From: Keithomyces neogunnii
Lineage: Eukaryota > Ascomycota > Sordariomycetes > Hypocreales > Clavicipitaceae
NCBI GenBank assembly: GCA_020975405.1
Contig: JAIOWQ010000003.1
Span: 1,059,001 to 1,123,000 of the forward strand
DNA length: 64,000 bases
Reading direction: 5' to 3'
In this document: piece by piece, positions 36,010-48,331 of the stretch
Layout: each line of letters begins with the position of its first letter
How positions within the stretch are numbered: the stretch's first letter is position 1
The notes under the pieces: model-generated
Databases searched by the model: none
Seen by the model: the letters and a program-made list of their open reading frames with translations, nothing else
Told to the model about the DNA's origin: nothing
Program-made: the position numbers and the translations under genes

Positions 36010-37046
36010 TCATATGACTTTGACAACAACACTGGCGAGGGCGACGGCGCCGAGAACAATCGTCACCGGGAGCGGCCTCAGGTACGCAGCTTTGGAGGCG
36101 GTCGGAATAACGCCGGTCGCACCAAAGCCAAGATACCACGATCCGATATCAGTGAGCTTTCCCTGGCCGTCGAGGAAGGCCGCATTGACGCCGACGTTGG
36201 CAGTTGGGGAGCGGAAGGCGCCAAAGTACGAATAGCGGCCAATGCTGTCAAGCTTCTCGAAGTAGTCGATGGTCTGGTTGTAGAAGAGTTGAGTTGGTTG
36301 GAGATCCTGGTGAGCGTAGGCGTACTCTGTTACCCAAATGGATTTATTGGGCCACCTATTGACGACAAAAAAATGAAGTCAGCTTTTTGCTCCAACGATG
36401 GTGGGCGTGGAGCATTTGTGGAAACTTACGTAGCCTCGCGTTCGCCGATGTGAGATGCCAAACCCCCAAAGTTATCATACCAGTGGACGGGCAAAAAGTC
36501 CCATGTGCAGTTCTTCTTCACCTTGTCCGTGCTCACCAGATTGGAGCAATTGCCCAAGAATTGCTTGAGCCAAGGCAGACCACCCCATCCTCCAGTGCAT
36601 GCTGGGAGGCCCAACTTGACGCCCATGTTGGCGAGGGGCTCAAAATTGGCGACCCAGGCGACGGCTGCGACGGCAGGATCGATGTTGCTGCCGCCGTATT
36701 CGGACGTTGTGTCTGGCTCGTTGAAGGCTAGGACGTGCTTGATCTTGATGCCGTCGTTGATGAGTTTCTTGACATCTTGGAGGAAGGTGGTGTCGTTGGG
36801 ATTGGGGCCGACACCCCACATCATGGGGATGAACTCGAATTCGTCTTGCGTGAGGCTGGAGTAGACGGGCGACGGCGTGCTCTGGTAGTTGTAGTACCAC
36901 TTCAGATCGCTGCCAGACTGCACCCAGACTTTGTTGTCGTCGGGATGGTTGGCATTGGGCGTGAAGCAGAGTCCGCGTTTGGACGAGGCGGCAGAGCAGA
37001 GGCTCGCTAGAGGCACAATCTGCGCCAGCCAAGAAGAGGCCTTCAT
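36010..37046 (-). CDS. secreted GPI-anchored GH128-type cell-wall glycosyl hydrolase (Asl1-like)
   Basis: Two exons, 37046..36430 and 36355..36010. The 74-nt intron has a GTAAG donor and an AATAG acceptor, and the product is 320 residues. It begins with a signal peptide (MKASSWLAQIVPLASLCSAA). The TIM-barrel-type core has FNEPDTTSEYGGSNI with the likely acid Glu and WVTEYAYAHQ with the likely nucleophile Glu. The end (VTIVLGAVALASVVVKVI) is a hydrophobic tail after a small-residue region, as for GPI attachment. Relatives are the alkali-sensitive linkage protein Asl1 and GH128 beta-1,3-glucanases, which act on wall glucan. The minus-strand neighbour downstream is ENA; there is no operon-like coupling. 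Confidence 0.9.
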
Positions 37047-38051
37047 ATTGTGTGGCTTGTTGCGAAGGCCAAATTATTGAGATGACGAGTGAGAAAGTGT
37101 TGCAAGATGCTGGACAAGCCTCGGAGAAGGAAATTGGTCGCAATATGTGAGTCTCCGAATCGTGGTGGCATATAGGGCGTGGTCCTTTGTTCTCGCTGTT
37201 CCGTCCACGATTGCCTGAATATGTCAAGTGAAAATGGTTGGTGCACCGCCACGCTTATTATTACATGGAAACAGGCGAAACTCCAACGTCGCGGGACAAA
37301 AATAGCGACAGGCGCCGAAGCAAGACTCGGTCACGAGAATGGAGCAACGGCCATGATGGAGCAAGGAGTGAAGGGAGGAGGGACAAGCAAGAGATGCGAC
37401 TTTTCAGACTGAACTGCATTTTGGGCCGCACACACCTGGCGCTCGGCCTCGTGCCTTGCGGTGGTGAGTTTGCGCTATGTTGGCAACGAGCGGCTGAGAA
37501 GGAAACACGAATTGGACCAGGGGCAAAAGGGCAAAAGGGCAAAAGTGGTGATACGACTTTAGAAATTCGGGAAGCGCTCCACAAAAGCCCACCGTTGGCG
37601 GCTTGGCGGATGCAACGGCCCCTATCTTGGAACAGGTCCAGCACGTTGGATAATACGACTGGATTGGTGATGTGGTGAGAAAACAGGACCACCCACAAAG
37701 CAAACCTGTCGTTTTGTTGAATGGCGGTGCACCAGACGAGGCAGGGGTCAGGGCGACGCCAATCCCGGCGAGGCAGCGCTACTTCGGGCGGCTCGGAAAA
37801 GCCCAGATCTCTCTGCTTGCTGGGAGAATTCTTCAGCAAGGTGGTTCAATCGCAGGCGCGACAGCACTGAACAGGCTATACCAGACACGTGCATGGCACA
37901 AAGGCACTGGCTGATGAATTGGTGTTTGCTGCCAGGCAGCATTGAACTATTAATACTGGGGGCGCCACATCACCGTTCACTGTCTTGCGGGCGCAGCCCC
38001 CCCTGAAGCCGCCACGCACCATTGACACATTGAGGCTAATCTTGAGCCAAA

Positions 38052-38096
38052 CCAGACAGACCAGACGAGACCAGACGAGACCAGACGAGACCAGAC
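38052..38096 (+). repeat. tandem 10-bp repeat CCAGACGAGA, about 4.5 units
   Basis: Three perfect units flanked by partial ones (first CCAGACAGA, last CCAGAC). A short minisatellite. Confidence 0.85.
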
Positions 38097-38538
38097 TCTG
38101 TTGACACCAGAAATTATTCTGCAGCATGCCTTTACGATTTGTCTGATCATGGGCGACATGGACACTCGTGCACGCTCGTTTCTCCATCTATCTGCTGCAA
38201 TGTTGTGCAAATGGGAGGGTCCAATCTTCTCCAATTGCCTGATCAGTCGTCGCATGCAGTGTTGTAGTGTCGCTTACGTGCACCATAGGCCATGTTCATC
38301 CGGCGTCTGGTGACCGAGCCTGATATCCAAATCGGTGGAAACCGAACTGGCAGGCAGCTGGAGTGTTCCTGGCGGCGCCTGCCTTACCCACGGCCCGGGC
38401 GACAGCCGACATTATTCGCTTCCCCAGATCATCACCACCATCGGGTGTCCTGTCAAGGGCTTCCACCGGAAGAAGCAGCCAGTTAGCTGCTTGCCTGCCC
38501 AATGCCGCAGTTAGGTAAGCAGGTGGCTGTGGTTGTTG

Positions 38539-38569
38539 CCTCGGCTCAACCCCACAGAAAGCTCCTCGG
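38539..38569 (+). promoter_or_regulatory. two CCTCGG hexamers (oleate-response type) before thiolase
   Basis: CCTCGG at 38539..38544 and 38564..38569, within 190 bp of the thiolase ATG. CCTCGG is the binding core of the FarA/FarB (CTF1) regulators of fatty-acid and peroxisomal genes. Confidence 0.5.
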
Positions 38570-38728
38570 TTCCCGCGACGGCTCAAGTTTCCCCATAAAC
38601 GGGCCATCGGTTCCCTCCAACAGTCTGGCGTATTTCACGGCTCCCTCGTCAAGATTGAACAACCGCTTGAACTCTTCCATTGACTGTATACCCAGCCTAG
38701 AGACCAAGTGTTTATTCCACCAGACACA

Positions 38729-40105
38729 ATGGCTGTTGAGCGCATCGGTTCCATCATCAAACACCTGGCCCCCGGGTCAGCCATCAACCAGATGTATGCA
38801 TGCTTTCTTGGAGAGGGCGCCCGCGACTCTTGCTAACTACTTCACAGCCAGTCCAAGAATCCCGATGACATCGTCATCACTCTGGCCGCCCGAACGCCCC
38901 TCACCAAGGCCGGCAAGGGCGGCTTCAAGGACACCAGCCTCGAGTACATGATTTACGCTCTTCTGAAGCAGGTTCGCGAGCGCAGCAACCTGGACCCTGC
39001 CCTCGTCGAGGACATTTGCTTCGGCAACGTATGTGCCCCCCGCCCCCTCTTGGCCTTCTGCACATGTCCTGACCAGAGGCTGACGATTCTCCAAACTCAG
39101 GTCGGCGATGGCAAAGCCGCCTACAAGCTCCGCGCCGCCGCGCTCGCCGCTGGCTTCCCCAACACTGCGGGCGCCAGCACCGTCAACCGCTTCTGCTCCT
39201 CCGGCCTCAAGGCAATTGCCGACATTGCCCACTCCATCTCCAACAACTCGATTGAGATTGGCATCGCCGGTGGCGCCGAGCTCATGTCTTCCCCCGGCGA
39301 CCGCCTGGAGCAGCCGTTCGACGAGACCCTGCTAAAGGAGAGCCAGGACGCCGCCGACTGCATGCAGCCCATGGGCTGGACCAGCGAGAACGTCGGCCGC
39401 GACTTCAACATTGCCCGCGAGGAGCTGGACAAGTACTCGGCCGTCAGCTACCAGCGCGCCGAGAGGGCGCAAAGGGCCGGCTGGTTCGACGACGAGATTG
39501 TGCCCATCGTCACAATGGTCAAGGGCCCCGACGGCGAGCTCAAGCAGGTCACCCTCACCAAGGACGACGGCATCCGGGCTGGCACCACGGCCGAGGGCCT
39601 TGGCAAGATCCGCGCCGCCTTCCCCCAGTGGGGGCCCTTGACCACGGGCGGCAACGCCAGCCAGGTCACCGACGGCGCCTCGGCCGTCATCCTGATGAAG
39701 CGCTCCACGGCCGTCAAGCTCGGCCAGCCCATCCTGGCCAAGTACGTCGGCTCCACCGTCGCCGGTCTTGCCCCCCGCATCATGGGCATCGGCCCCAGCG
39801 TCGCCATCCCCAAGCTTCTCGCCATCCACAACATCTCTCTCGCCGACATTGACGTGGTCGAGATCAACGAGGCCTTTGCCACCATGGCCGTCTACTGCCG
39901 CGACAAGCTGTCGGTTGACTGGGAGAAGATGAACCCCCGTGGCGGTGCCATCGCCCTTGGCCATCCCCTGGGAACCACTGGTGCCAGGCAAGTCGTCACC
40001 GGGTTGAGTGAGCTGCGGCGCCAAAAGAAGAAGATTCTCCTTACTTCCATGTGTATTGGCACTGGCCAGGGCATGGCCGGTCTCTTTGTCAACGAGGTCG
40101 TATGA
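38729..40105 (+). CDS. peroxisomal 3-ketoacyl-CoA thiolase
   Basis: Three exons: 38729..38793, 38848..39028 and 39101..40105. The introns are 54 and 72 nt; the first has a TGCTAAC branch site. The product is 416 residues. It cleaves 3-ketoacyl-CoA to acetyl-CoA in the last step of beta-oxidation. Residues 5-13, RIGSIIKHL, fit the PTS2 peroxisomal signal (R-I-x5-H-L). Catalytic residues are visible: Cys114 (NRFCSSGLK), His370 (ALGHPLGTTGAR) and Cys400 (SMCIGTGQ); NEAFA is present. The fit to the degradative PTS2 class (yeast POT1) argues against cytosolic acetoacetyl-CoA thiolase. The very high GC3 of the last exon makes long false frames on the other strand. Confidence 0.96.
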
Positions 40106-40554
40106 TGTAATGTAAATTGTATGCAAAGAAATTAAGCGTATCTTGTCTTCTGGGGCCGTTGTCGTATACTCCAGAGCATTTCTCGGCGACTGCGAGAAGG
40201 GTGCCGTGCGCAAATTACATTCACTGCAGCGGCGAACCAGCTGCCGAGCTCCTCGGCTTTGCAACAACGGCCTTGTATCCGACTGGTGCTTATGAACATC
40301 CAAGCCGGAACCCATCAAGACCCTTTCTACGGCTCGCAGGTCAACGCAACTGCAAAAGTCACTTGGTAAAATCGAAAGCTTGGCATTTATAGGCCTTTTG
40401 TCGTGTTGGCCATACGCCAATTAACCTCCCGCTCGAAAAGCGGACGTCTTTCACTTTTCAAGATACATTTGAAACATGCAAGATTTGGTCTCGCCGTGAT
40501 TGAACACGGTATTGTTGACAAGTGACAGTATACACATGACACAGTCCAGGGTGC
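40106..40554. other. intergenic
   Basis: Shared 3' region of the thiolase (plus) and the broken minus-strand membrane-protein gene. Nothing recognised. Confidence 0.5.
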
Positions 40555-42126
40555 TTATACATCTTCCCGCTGCATTATAACATGGCACTCCCCGACTGCG
40601 CCCTTCACAACCAAGACCAAATCGTCGACGGCCGACAAGAGTCGGAGATAAGCAGACACGGCAACGCAGTACCGTCGGTAGTTTTCTTCCCGTACGAGCG
40701 CCGTGGTGAGCATCGCCGTGCGGTGCTTCGTATGCCACGAGTTGTAAAAGTTTCTAATAAGCCGCGCAGGCAGTCGCTCTAGCAAAGGCGCGCCCGTCTT
40801 GAGCGACAGCCGAATAACCCCCCCAGGACGGCCATGACATCGCCTATAAAATGGTCATCAAGGAACCCGACCACATTGCTGAACCGGTCCTGATGCCCCT
40901 TGGGTAGCGAGATTGACAGGATCGCCCAAGCGACTGGTTGATCGCGATGCACAGCTTCTGTGTTTCCTTGAGTGTGTACTGGTCGAAACTGCTAAGGCTT
41001 GGCTCCAGCTTGAGCAAACCGAGTGCGCCGTCGAGCGAGAAGAGCGTCTCGGCGACGTCGAGAGAGATTTGTTCGGCAACTGCGCTCAGAGGGCTGCTCT
41101 GTTGCCCTAGGCCCCAATGAGAAAGCAGCAGTGCATAGTGGTCTGCAAGCGTGCCCACCGTGTTGGACAGTGTCTTGCGTACACGGGCGGCTTGGGGAGC
41201 AGTTGCACGACGCATGAGGCGAGAAACCCTATTAGGATGGTGACCAATCGCTTCCAGAAAGCTTCATAGCCCACGCCAGGCTGGCCATAATGTACGTAAT
41301 GGTAGTGGTCGTAGTTGAAGCCAATTACAAGAGCATACGATGCCCCTGTCATGATGCTTGCTTAAGCAAAGGCTGGTGGCAGAAATATTCGCCACCAGAT
41401 CAGAATCAAAATCATGATGGCAGAGATGGCCCCGAGGCCGTACGGGTTACCTGTCCCAGTCCTGGATCCAATTTACCATGCCACCATTCCCATTACACCG
41501 CCGATAATGGTACCAAAGGCCGCGGCAAGTAATTGGAAAGGTCGAGTCGGCCATGTATGGGAGCAGACATGTTTGGGCGCTGATGACTCCCCAGATTCCC
41601 TTTTCCCGAAAGAAAAACCCGGCCGAGCTTGGGATCGCCGAGGTATGGGATCTGTAGGGTTGTCTGGGTTGTTGGCGGCATCAGTAGTCGTACCAGAGAC
41701 AGGCACAGAGAGCCCGCTGCCGTTTAGAAGCCATGTAAAGGCATAGCGTACACGCAGCGGGATCCAAATTCGATGGGCCTTGCGGGTTTCCAACAGATGC
41801 AACAACGCGTAGTCTAGCAGCTTCTCAATTGCTGTTGCCATTCCAATAATCCGCCCTTCTATAACCATGGCCACAACTATGCCCCGGAGCAGCCGTCCTC
41901 CGCCGTCAGCGGTTAACACCAGGTTTCCTTTAGCATCAAACAAATATCCATGAGTATCGAGCACCTTTTCCGTCGTATTTGTGACGCATAGTTCTCTGGA
42001 AGCGGGCAGAGTGCTCCGCTGGGACTGCAGTTGGAATGGCGCGGTGGCATCGGAGCCGGCACCATCGGATGCACTCCATAGTGGCACGGCAGTCGAATCA
42101 TGGGTGCCGGCCGGGTTCCGATCCAC
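40555..42126 (-). pseudogene. decayed DUF2421/6TM ER-transporter-type membrane protein
   Basis: The C-terminal part of a fungal multi-span membrane protein can be followed across at least three frames. The pieces run AAFGTIIGGVMGMVAW, a TAA stop, IGSRTGTGNPYGLGAISA and WWRIFLPPAFA, and a second TAA stop. Then come ASYALVIGFNYDHYHYVHYG, YEAFWKRLVTILIGFLASC and a frame slip near 41190. The rest is KTLSNTVGTLADHYALLLSH, further slips near 40920, and NFYNSWHTKHRTAMLTTALV followed by ENYRRYCVAVSAYLRLLS. A large N-terminal half is absent upstream. The order and spacing of blocks match my memory of the DUF2421/6TM ER-transporter family. Introns cannot remove both stops: the only GT-AG pair near the first is about 33 nt. 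Assembly errors are possible but unlikely for several independent lesions. Confidence 0.75.
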
Positions 42127-42272
42127 TAATGACTGGAAAGCCCCTGGTACCTACGCAGGTACCTGAGTAGACGCCTAAGCCCGGTTTGTTTGTTATCGGC
42201 CGAGGTCTGCCTTGGACAAGTTGTACACTGTAGATTGGCAACCATGGCCCTTGTAGCCCTTGTCGCACCCGA

Positions 42273-43932
42273 CTAGTGAATTGGGGATATTTGACTGAGA
42301 TCCACAGCAATCTGCGTTGCAAATGCGTACGGTCTGTCGAAGCAACCATCCCAACCCGTCTCCCGCGAGGCCCAGAATCGTTGCAACATGCTCTTTGCCG
42401 CCAGCGGCACATGTGAACCAACGTGACAGCTAAGATCTACCAACTGCTTGTCAATCCACGTTCTCAGTGCCGCATCACCGTGGGATGCTTCAACGCCAAG
42501 AACGATTAGTGGCCACAAGAGGACTCTCTTGACGCTAGGGTTGGACATTGTGTCCTCCAGAAGACATTGCAACTTCCGAGCATGCGCGAAACAGCGATCT
42601 CGTAGCAACTTGTTTCCAGGAAGAAGCGATGAGCTTTGCAGAGACAAGATGCAGTAAATTGCCGTGGCAGACTTGTAGATTCTGCCCAGTGTGAGCCAGC
42701 AGTCTGTTGCTGCAGGTTTCGAAATCGCCCACTGTGTCGGTGAATATTCTTCAACGCGTGTCAGCGTCTCTCTCGCTTCGAATGAAAGGGCGTCTCCGTA
42801 TTTGCCTTTTCCAACTTGCACTCGAAGACAGGTTATCTTTATAATCGCTGCGAAAAGCGTCGGAGGGCACATCTGGAAGCCAAATGTCACACCGCCATAG
42901 TGCCGAAGCATGCTATGAAGATCATTCATGTGGTCATCTGTCATGGCAATATCATCTGCCGGGCAAGTTGTGTTTCCAAAAACCGATATGCTGTCCCGAA
43001 TTAGCTAATAGAGGATGGATTTTGCGCCTGACATGTTACCTTGTAAAGCAGAGAATGAGAGCATCCAGTCTCCCTGATTGAGCAAGCTTTTCGATGCCTC
43101 CACGAAGTGTGAACAATCTCTGTATTGCCTCTAGATGGCAACGCCAGTTTGAGGAAGCGCCTTGATGCACCTAAAAAGCAGTCGTGAGCGCACGGTCACT
43201 GGATCACTGGAACGGGCATGTCTCGGACCAACATCAATAAGTAAGAGTGTGATGATTCCGGCAATGAAGACGTCGCTTATTCGATTTCGTCCGAAAGACG
43301 GATCTTCCCGAAGGGATCGAACGACGACTCCTTTATATCGGTAGAACGCATCAGCCAATGCGCCATGATCCGCGCCGTGCCTTATTCGATTCATCCGGTG
43401 AGACAAAGTCGTGCAGACTAAGCTGAATCGGAGATAATCTGGATACTGGGTGCGGCTTTGTATATGCTCTTGCGATATGGGATACACAAAGGGATTTGGT
43501 CCAAGTTGTTCTATGGGAAGTAGCTCATGATATATGCAAGTATTAACTGGGGAGGAGGTTAGTTTCTGCCACATTATATCTGTCGAGTCACATACAGTAT
43601 CCGACTGCCTCGCTTAAATCGCAAAGATAGGTTCTCATTTGAAGTATTGGGACCATGATGCCTTCATTTCTGGTTTGCTCGACATTTTTTGGGGGGCTTT
43701 CCGTTTCCGTTTCAACGCCTGCAGCATCATCACTCTCTGGCTTCTTGGCTCGGGACTTTATCTGCCCAGGTTCAAGCCATCTCAGTCGGGCTGGCTTGAT
43801 GTCACCGTATCCTGGGCATGAAATGCCAGACACAGTGCACCTTTTACAATCGGGCCTGGCGGAGTCACAGACGAGGCAGCGTCGGCGACACTCCCAGCAA
43901 TGGCGTTTTCCCTCGAGCAGTGCTTCCGACAT
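42273..43932 (-). CDS. Zn2Cys6 transcription factor with fungal-specific regulatory domain
   Basis: Four exons: 43932..43596, 43546..43233, 43170..43040 and 42990..42273. The introns are 49, 62, 49 nt; all phases agree and the product is 499 residues. Near the N-terminus CWECRRRCLVC, PDCKRC and ISC give the perfect zinc-cluster spacing C-x2-C-x6-C-x6-C-x2-C-x6-C. The rest matches the Fungal_trans_2 type: GIITLLLID then HQGASSNWRCHLEAIQRLF, and FGFQMCPPTLFAAIIKI. The second intron uses a weak GTTGGT donor, chosen because it restores LLLIDVHQGASSNWRCH. It is presumably a nuclear activator. The gene immediately downstream, on the same strand, is a broken membrane protein, possibly its former target. 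Confidence 0.88.
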
Positions 43933-45230
43933 TGGAGAGAACTGTGGCCATGTAAGATGGTGGTGAGTAGGCAGCCATTGATGAAAATGGCGGAACAGCC
44001 GTAGTGGATGGAAATGCCTGCCAGGTTCTTTGTGGAGTTGTCAGCTTCTAAAGTTGGAACTGAGTGTGGGTACCAGTCCACCACACCCACCTCGAGTGTA
44101 CAACGTAGGGTGTTTTTTTAGCAGGTTTGAATATGTACTCTCATGACAAGTACCTAGGTAACCAGGAGCACAAACACAGGCTTACAATCTGGCTTCAGCA
44201 TCTGCGTCACCTGTAAAAGATGGTCTGGTAGTATCAACCAGACCCATGTGGGAAAGGACCACTAGTTCCTTTACCGAGCACATCCATCCAAAGCCAATCG
44301 CAGTGGCATGCGCTGACAGATGAACCGCACAGCTTGTACAACGCAACGTCAAGGCTCTGGAACGTTGAATGTTCTTCCAGCCACCCCCTGAAGTGTGGTT
44401 GCCAAGCCGAAATGTAAAATACTGACCATCACCCTCTGGCATCCCGTGATGGTGTAATTCTGATCACAATGCCGTATCCTTGTATCTTATCAACGACGGA
44501 CAGCAAGCAGTCAGGTAATACTGTGAGGTGCAGTGGCGGGAACACCTTGTCGCAAGAGTCACACGATTGCGGCTTGCATTGACTCTTCACAATCTCTGGT
44601 TTCATGTGCTATTTGTTCGCGCGTTGCCCGACCATGAGCAGGTCATCATCGGGTCGCAGCCCAGAGTCCGACACGACACAGCACTTGAGGCAATCTGGAC
44701 CTGGAGGCACAGGGCATCCAAGCCACACATCCAAGCCATTGATTTGTATTCACTACCACCCCCACCACATTGTTATTGCTTAGGCATACCACCGTTTTGA
44801 GTGGCTACGACGCTTGCCCCGACACCGCAGATGCCAGGCCCCATTATTCTCGGAATCCCCATGCCGCTCGTCCTGGCAGGGAGCTGGGGAAGTCTTTAAA
44901 TATCCACCACGCTTCGTCTCTGGGCAGACTGGTTCATTTCTCTCAGCTTTCGACTCGTCCTCTCTTCGAAATAAACCACCTCTGAATTTCCCATTCGCAA
45001 AGGATCGCTCTCTTGTTTCTGACCAGTCTCTGAATATCCCTGCTTCAGGCACCGCGTTACACGACTGCCCCCCACCGGCTTGGAACGCAACCTCGACGCA
45101 TCGTGAGGGTCCCTGGCGTTCACCCCGATTCCGCCCCTTGCTACCATTTTCGGCCGTCGAATCCATCACCCTCCGAGTCGACTACCAAATGCCAATTGCG
45201 TAGCACCGCAGGAATTGAGCCTCTGCGCAA
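43933..45230. other. intergenic, divergent promoters of the Zn2Cys6 factor and SulP
   Basis: 1.3 kb with no recognised gene. The last 250 bp is C-rich and T-rich on the plus strand, typical of the SulP leader. Confidence 0.5.
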
Positions 45231-47744
45231 ATGCCGGTGCGCCCCTCGCACAACCGAGAGGACTCATCCTCCAACAACAGTCATCGGCCAGCCCAACCCA
45301 GCTCCCTTCGCCAGAGCCATGCAGCCTCAAGTCGAGAAAGTAGCCAGGACAGCGGCCCAGCTTTTAGGCACGCTGTCTCCTCTGGAGAGGACAACGCCCA
45401 AGCCGATGTCGACGAGTCCACGCCCTTGATCCCTGCCAGTGATGTGAGCCCTCGAAGGTCGAGCGCTGTTCATCCTGGAGTTTGCGAACACGGCACGTTC
45501 AGCCCTCGGCCGATGACCCCAGACGAATCGTTCCCTTTCGCCAGAGATGATACTATAACTGCACCATCTGCGGGGCCGTTTGACAATTCCTCGTCCCAAG
45601 TATCGATTGACGAAAGCTGGAAGAAATGGTTCAGTGGGAGGATTCGCACCAAGAAGATGGGCCAGAGCAGAGAGCTAGCTCAGCAGGCTGGGTTTAGAGA
45701 TACCCCCTTGATGTGAGCGCTCTGAGCTGCCGCCGTGTCAAAATCTTGCTTTGCTAATTGTGCCGACAGGTACCTGGCCTACTACATTCCCTGTTTGAAT
45801 TGGATGCAGCAGTACAAATGGGCCTATTTCAAGGGCGATCTTGTGTCTGCAATTACCATTGCATCCTTTTATCTCCCCATGGCGCTTTCGCTTGCTTCCA
45901 ACCTCGCACATGTGCCTCCGATTCACGGCCTGTATGCTTTCGTTTTCAACCCCTTCATATACGCCTTGTTGGGTTCATCTTCACAAATGGTTGTCGGCCC
46001 GGAGGCCGCCGGGTCCCTGCTTGTGGGAACGGTGGTGCAACAGAGCGTGGACAGTGGCGGCTCAAGTGAGGATAACGACCTCATTCATGCGCAAATCTGT
46101 GGGGTTGTGGCCGGTATTGCGGGAGCCACCGTCTTGATTGCAGGATTAGCACGACTGGGCTTCTTGGACAGTGTCTTGAGCCGTCCTTTTCTCAGGGGCT
46201 TCATCAGCGCCATTGGTTTTGTCATTGCCGTGGACCAGCTTATTCCGGAGCTCGGCCTGGGCGATCTTGCGAGTCAACAGGGTGCTAGCCATGGCAGCAC
46301 TGTTGAAAAGATTGCCTTCATTTTCGAGAATATTGGAGAAGCGCACCATTTAACGACAGCAGTCGCAGGTATCAGCTTCCTGGTCATTATGATTTTCCGG
46401 TGCGCCCAGACATGATTTATTTCGCCCTTGGCCGGCCTGCTAACAAATTTACAGTGAGTTTAAGAAGCGACTCGAGCCTAAATTCCCCTCTGTTGTCTTT
46501 GTACCAGATCGATTCTTGGTTGTTGTCGTCTCTGCCATTCTCTGTTGGCATTTTCGCTGGGACAAGCATGGTGTGGAAGTCCTTGGTAGTGTCAAAGCCG
46601 CCAACGGAGGACTGTTCACGTTTAGATGGCCATTCAGCTTGTCTCACATGAAACACATTCGCAGTGCCATGTCAACATCATTTCTCATTGCCTTGCTCGG
46701 CTTTTTTGAGTCTTCTGTGGCGGCAAAGAGCCTGGGGGGCAATGACGCCATTCAGGGGATCGAACTAAGCGCCAACCGCGAAATGATTGCCCTCGGGGTT
46801 GCTAACCTCGTCGGCGCGTGTTTTATGAGCCTGCCCGCTTTTGGAGGCTATGGCCGGAGCAAGGTGAACAAGACGACTGGTGGAAAGAGCCCAGTAAGCT
46901 CAATGTTGCTAAGTCTGATTTCCCTCTTGTCCATCTTGTTCTTGCTCCCGACGTTTTACTTTTTGCCCGTAAGTAGTCCCGTTCCGGAGTTTACGTTTGC
47001 CAGATGGCTAACACTCTGAAGAAACCGGTTCTTTGTTCCATGATCTCTGTCGTGGCATATTCGCTGATAGAAGAGGCGCCGCACGACATTGCATTCTTCA
47101 TCGCCATCAGGGGCTGGACCGAGCTTGGCCTGATGGCCATCATCTTCTTGTCTACCATATTCTACTCGCTCACTCTTGGCATGGCGCTGGGGGTTGGCAT
47201 CTCGATTCTCCTCGTCATCAAACACAGCACACGCCCTAGAATTCAAATTCTTGGCCGAATTCCTGGTACCAACCGGTTTGAAAACGCCGAAGCTGGCGGG
47301 TCTAGTGTGGAATTCATAGAAGGATGCCTCATTGTCAAGATCCCGGAGCCGCTCACGTTTGCCAACACTGGAGAACTAAAGGCACGACTAAGGCGGCTGG
47401 AGTTGTATGGAACGTCAGCGGCACACCCTGCGCTGCCCCGTCTCCGTCCCCAAGACTCGAACCGAAACATCATCTTTGACATTCATGGCGTGACGTCAAT
47501 GGACGGCTCTGGCACGCAGGTGCTCGAGGAAATCGTACGCAGCTACCGAGAACGCGGCGTGCGAGTCTTCTTTTCGCGTGGCCCCAGTCGAAGAGACCAC
47601 TCTGTGTGGAAGCTGATGGAGCGAAGCGGCATCATGGAATTAAGCGGAGGCGAATCACATTTTGTCAATGACGTAGAAGAAGCCCTGCGATGGACAGAGT
47701 ACGAAGAGAGCATTGGGGTGGGAAGTGGTAATAATAGCGGCTGA
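45231..47744 (+). CDS. SulP-family anion (sulfate-type) transporter with STAS domain
   Basis: Four exons: 45231..45712, 45770..46399, 46455..46968 and 47022..47744. The introns are 57, 55 and 53 nt, with branch sites such as TGCTAAT and TGCTAAC. The product is 782 residues. A hydrophilic N-terminal tail of about 160 residues with DESTPLIP precedes the membrane core. The core has SAITIASFYLPMALSLASNL, VVGPEAAGSLLVGTVV, ALLGFFESSVAAKSLGG and FGGYGRSKVNKTTGG. The C-terminal STAS domain (about 640-770) has FDIHGVTSMDGSGTQVLEEI. Long-tailed fungal SulP proteins of this kind resemble yeast YPR003C rather than the plasma-membrane sulfate permeases SUL1/SUL2, so an internal membrane and another anion are possible. 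Confidence 0.92.
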
Positions 47745-48331
47745 GAGTTGTTGCGAGGAACCCGAGATGGTTTGATAATTGGAGGTGCACGAAAAGGAGC
47801 GCAGCTTGAATTTCAGACACCAAAAGCCCGCGTGTTTAATAGGCGGGTCGATTGGGTATAGCATGGCGTAGCATAGAATGGCAGAGCGTAGAATTTGACA
47901 TGCAAAGAATTTGTTCGGCAGGTGTGGCTACGACGAGTGAGTCAGGGCTGCAGGGCGTCATATCATGCACAAACAGTGACGGTGCGTCCTGCATGCGCCT
48001 GTGGTTCGTTGCACAGCATCATGCGCAAGTGGCCATGTCTCACATAATATTTTGTGCAGCGTTGCGCAGCAGCATTGGAAATGTGCCTTGGCCAAGCCCA
48101 TGTCGTAAATCACAGCCACGGCACCCATGTTCTCTTCTGGAAGACGCCCCCGCCCCACCGGCCGGACAGCCAGGGCCCCACAAAACACCCACTCGGCGGT
48201 GGTATCTGCGCCAAAGAAGAAAAAAATTTCACACCACATGCAGACGAATCTTTATAAGTTGATTATGATGGGTTCTCGTCCACAATCCAGCCGGAACAAC
48301 TCCGAGCGCGGTCTTGACCAAGCTCGAATTC
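47745..48331. other. intergenic
   Basis: 3' flank of SulP and 5' flank of tRNA-Lys. No gene recognised. Confidence 0.5.

Larger units (their letters stand above)
37047..38728. other. intergenic, divergent promoters of GH128 and thiolase
   Basis: 1.7 kb, no gene recognised. It holds a tandem 10-mer at 38052..38096, a short (GGGCAAAA)3 run near 37520, and two CCTCGG hexamers close to the thiolase start. Confidence 0.5.

Noticed and set aside
38041..38097. CRISPR-like array
   Set aside because: Units are directly adjacent with no spacers, and the genome is eukaryotic; it is a minisatellite.
39332..40420. A 362-codon open frame on the minus strand
   Set aside because: Antisense shadow of the thiolase last exon, caused by high GC3; low-complexity Gly/Asp/Val text.
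41440..41480. A GT-AG intron to remove the first stop in the DUF2421-type gene
   Set aside because: The only pair available would give an intron of about 33 nt, shorter than any other here, and the second stop and the frame slips would remain.
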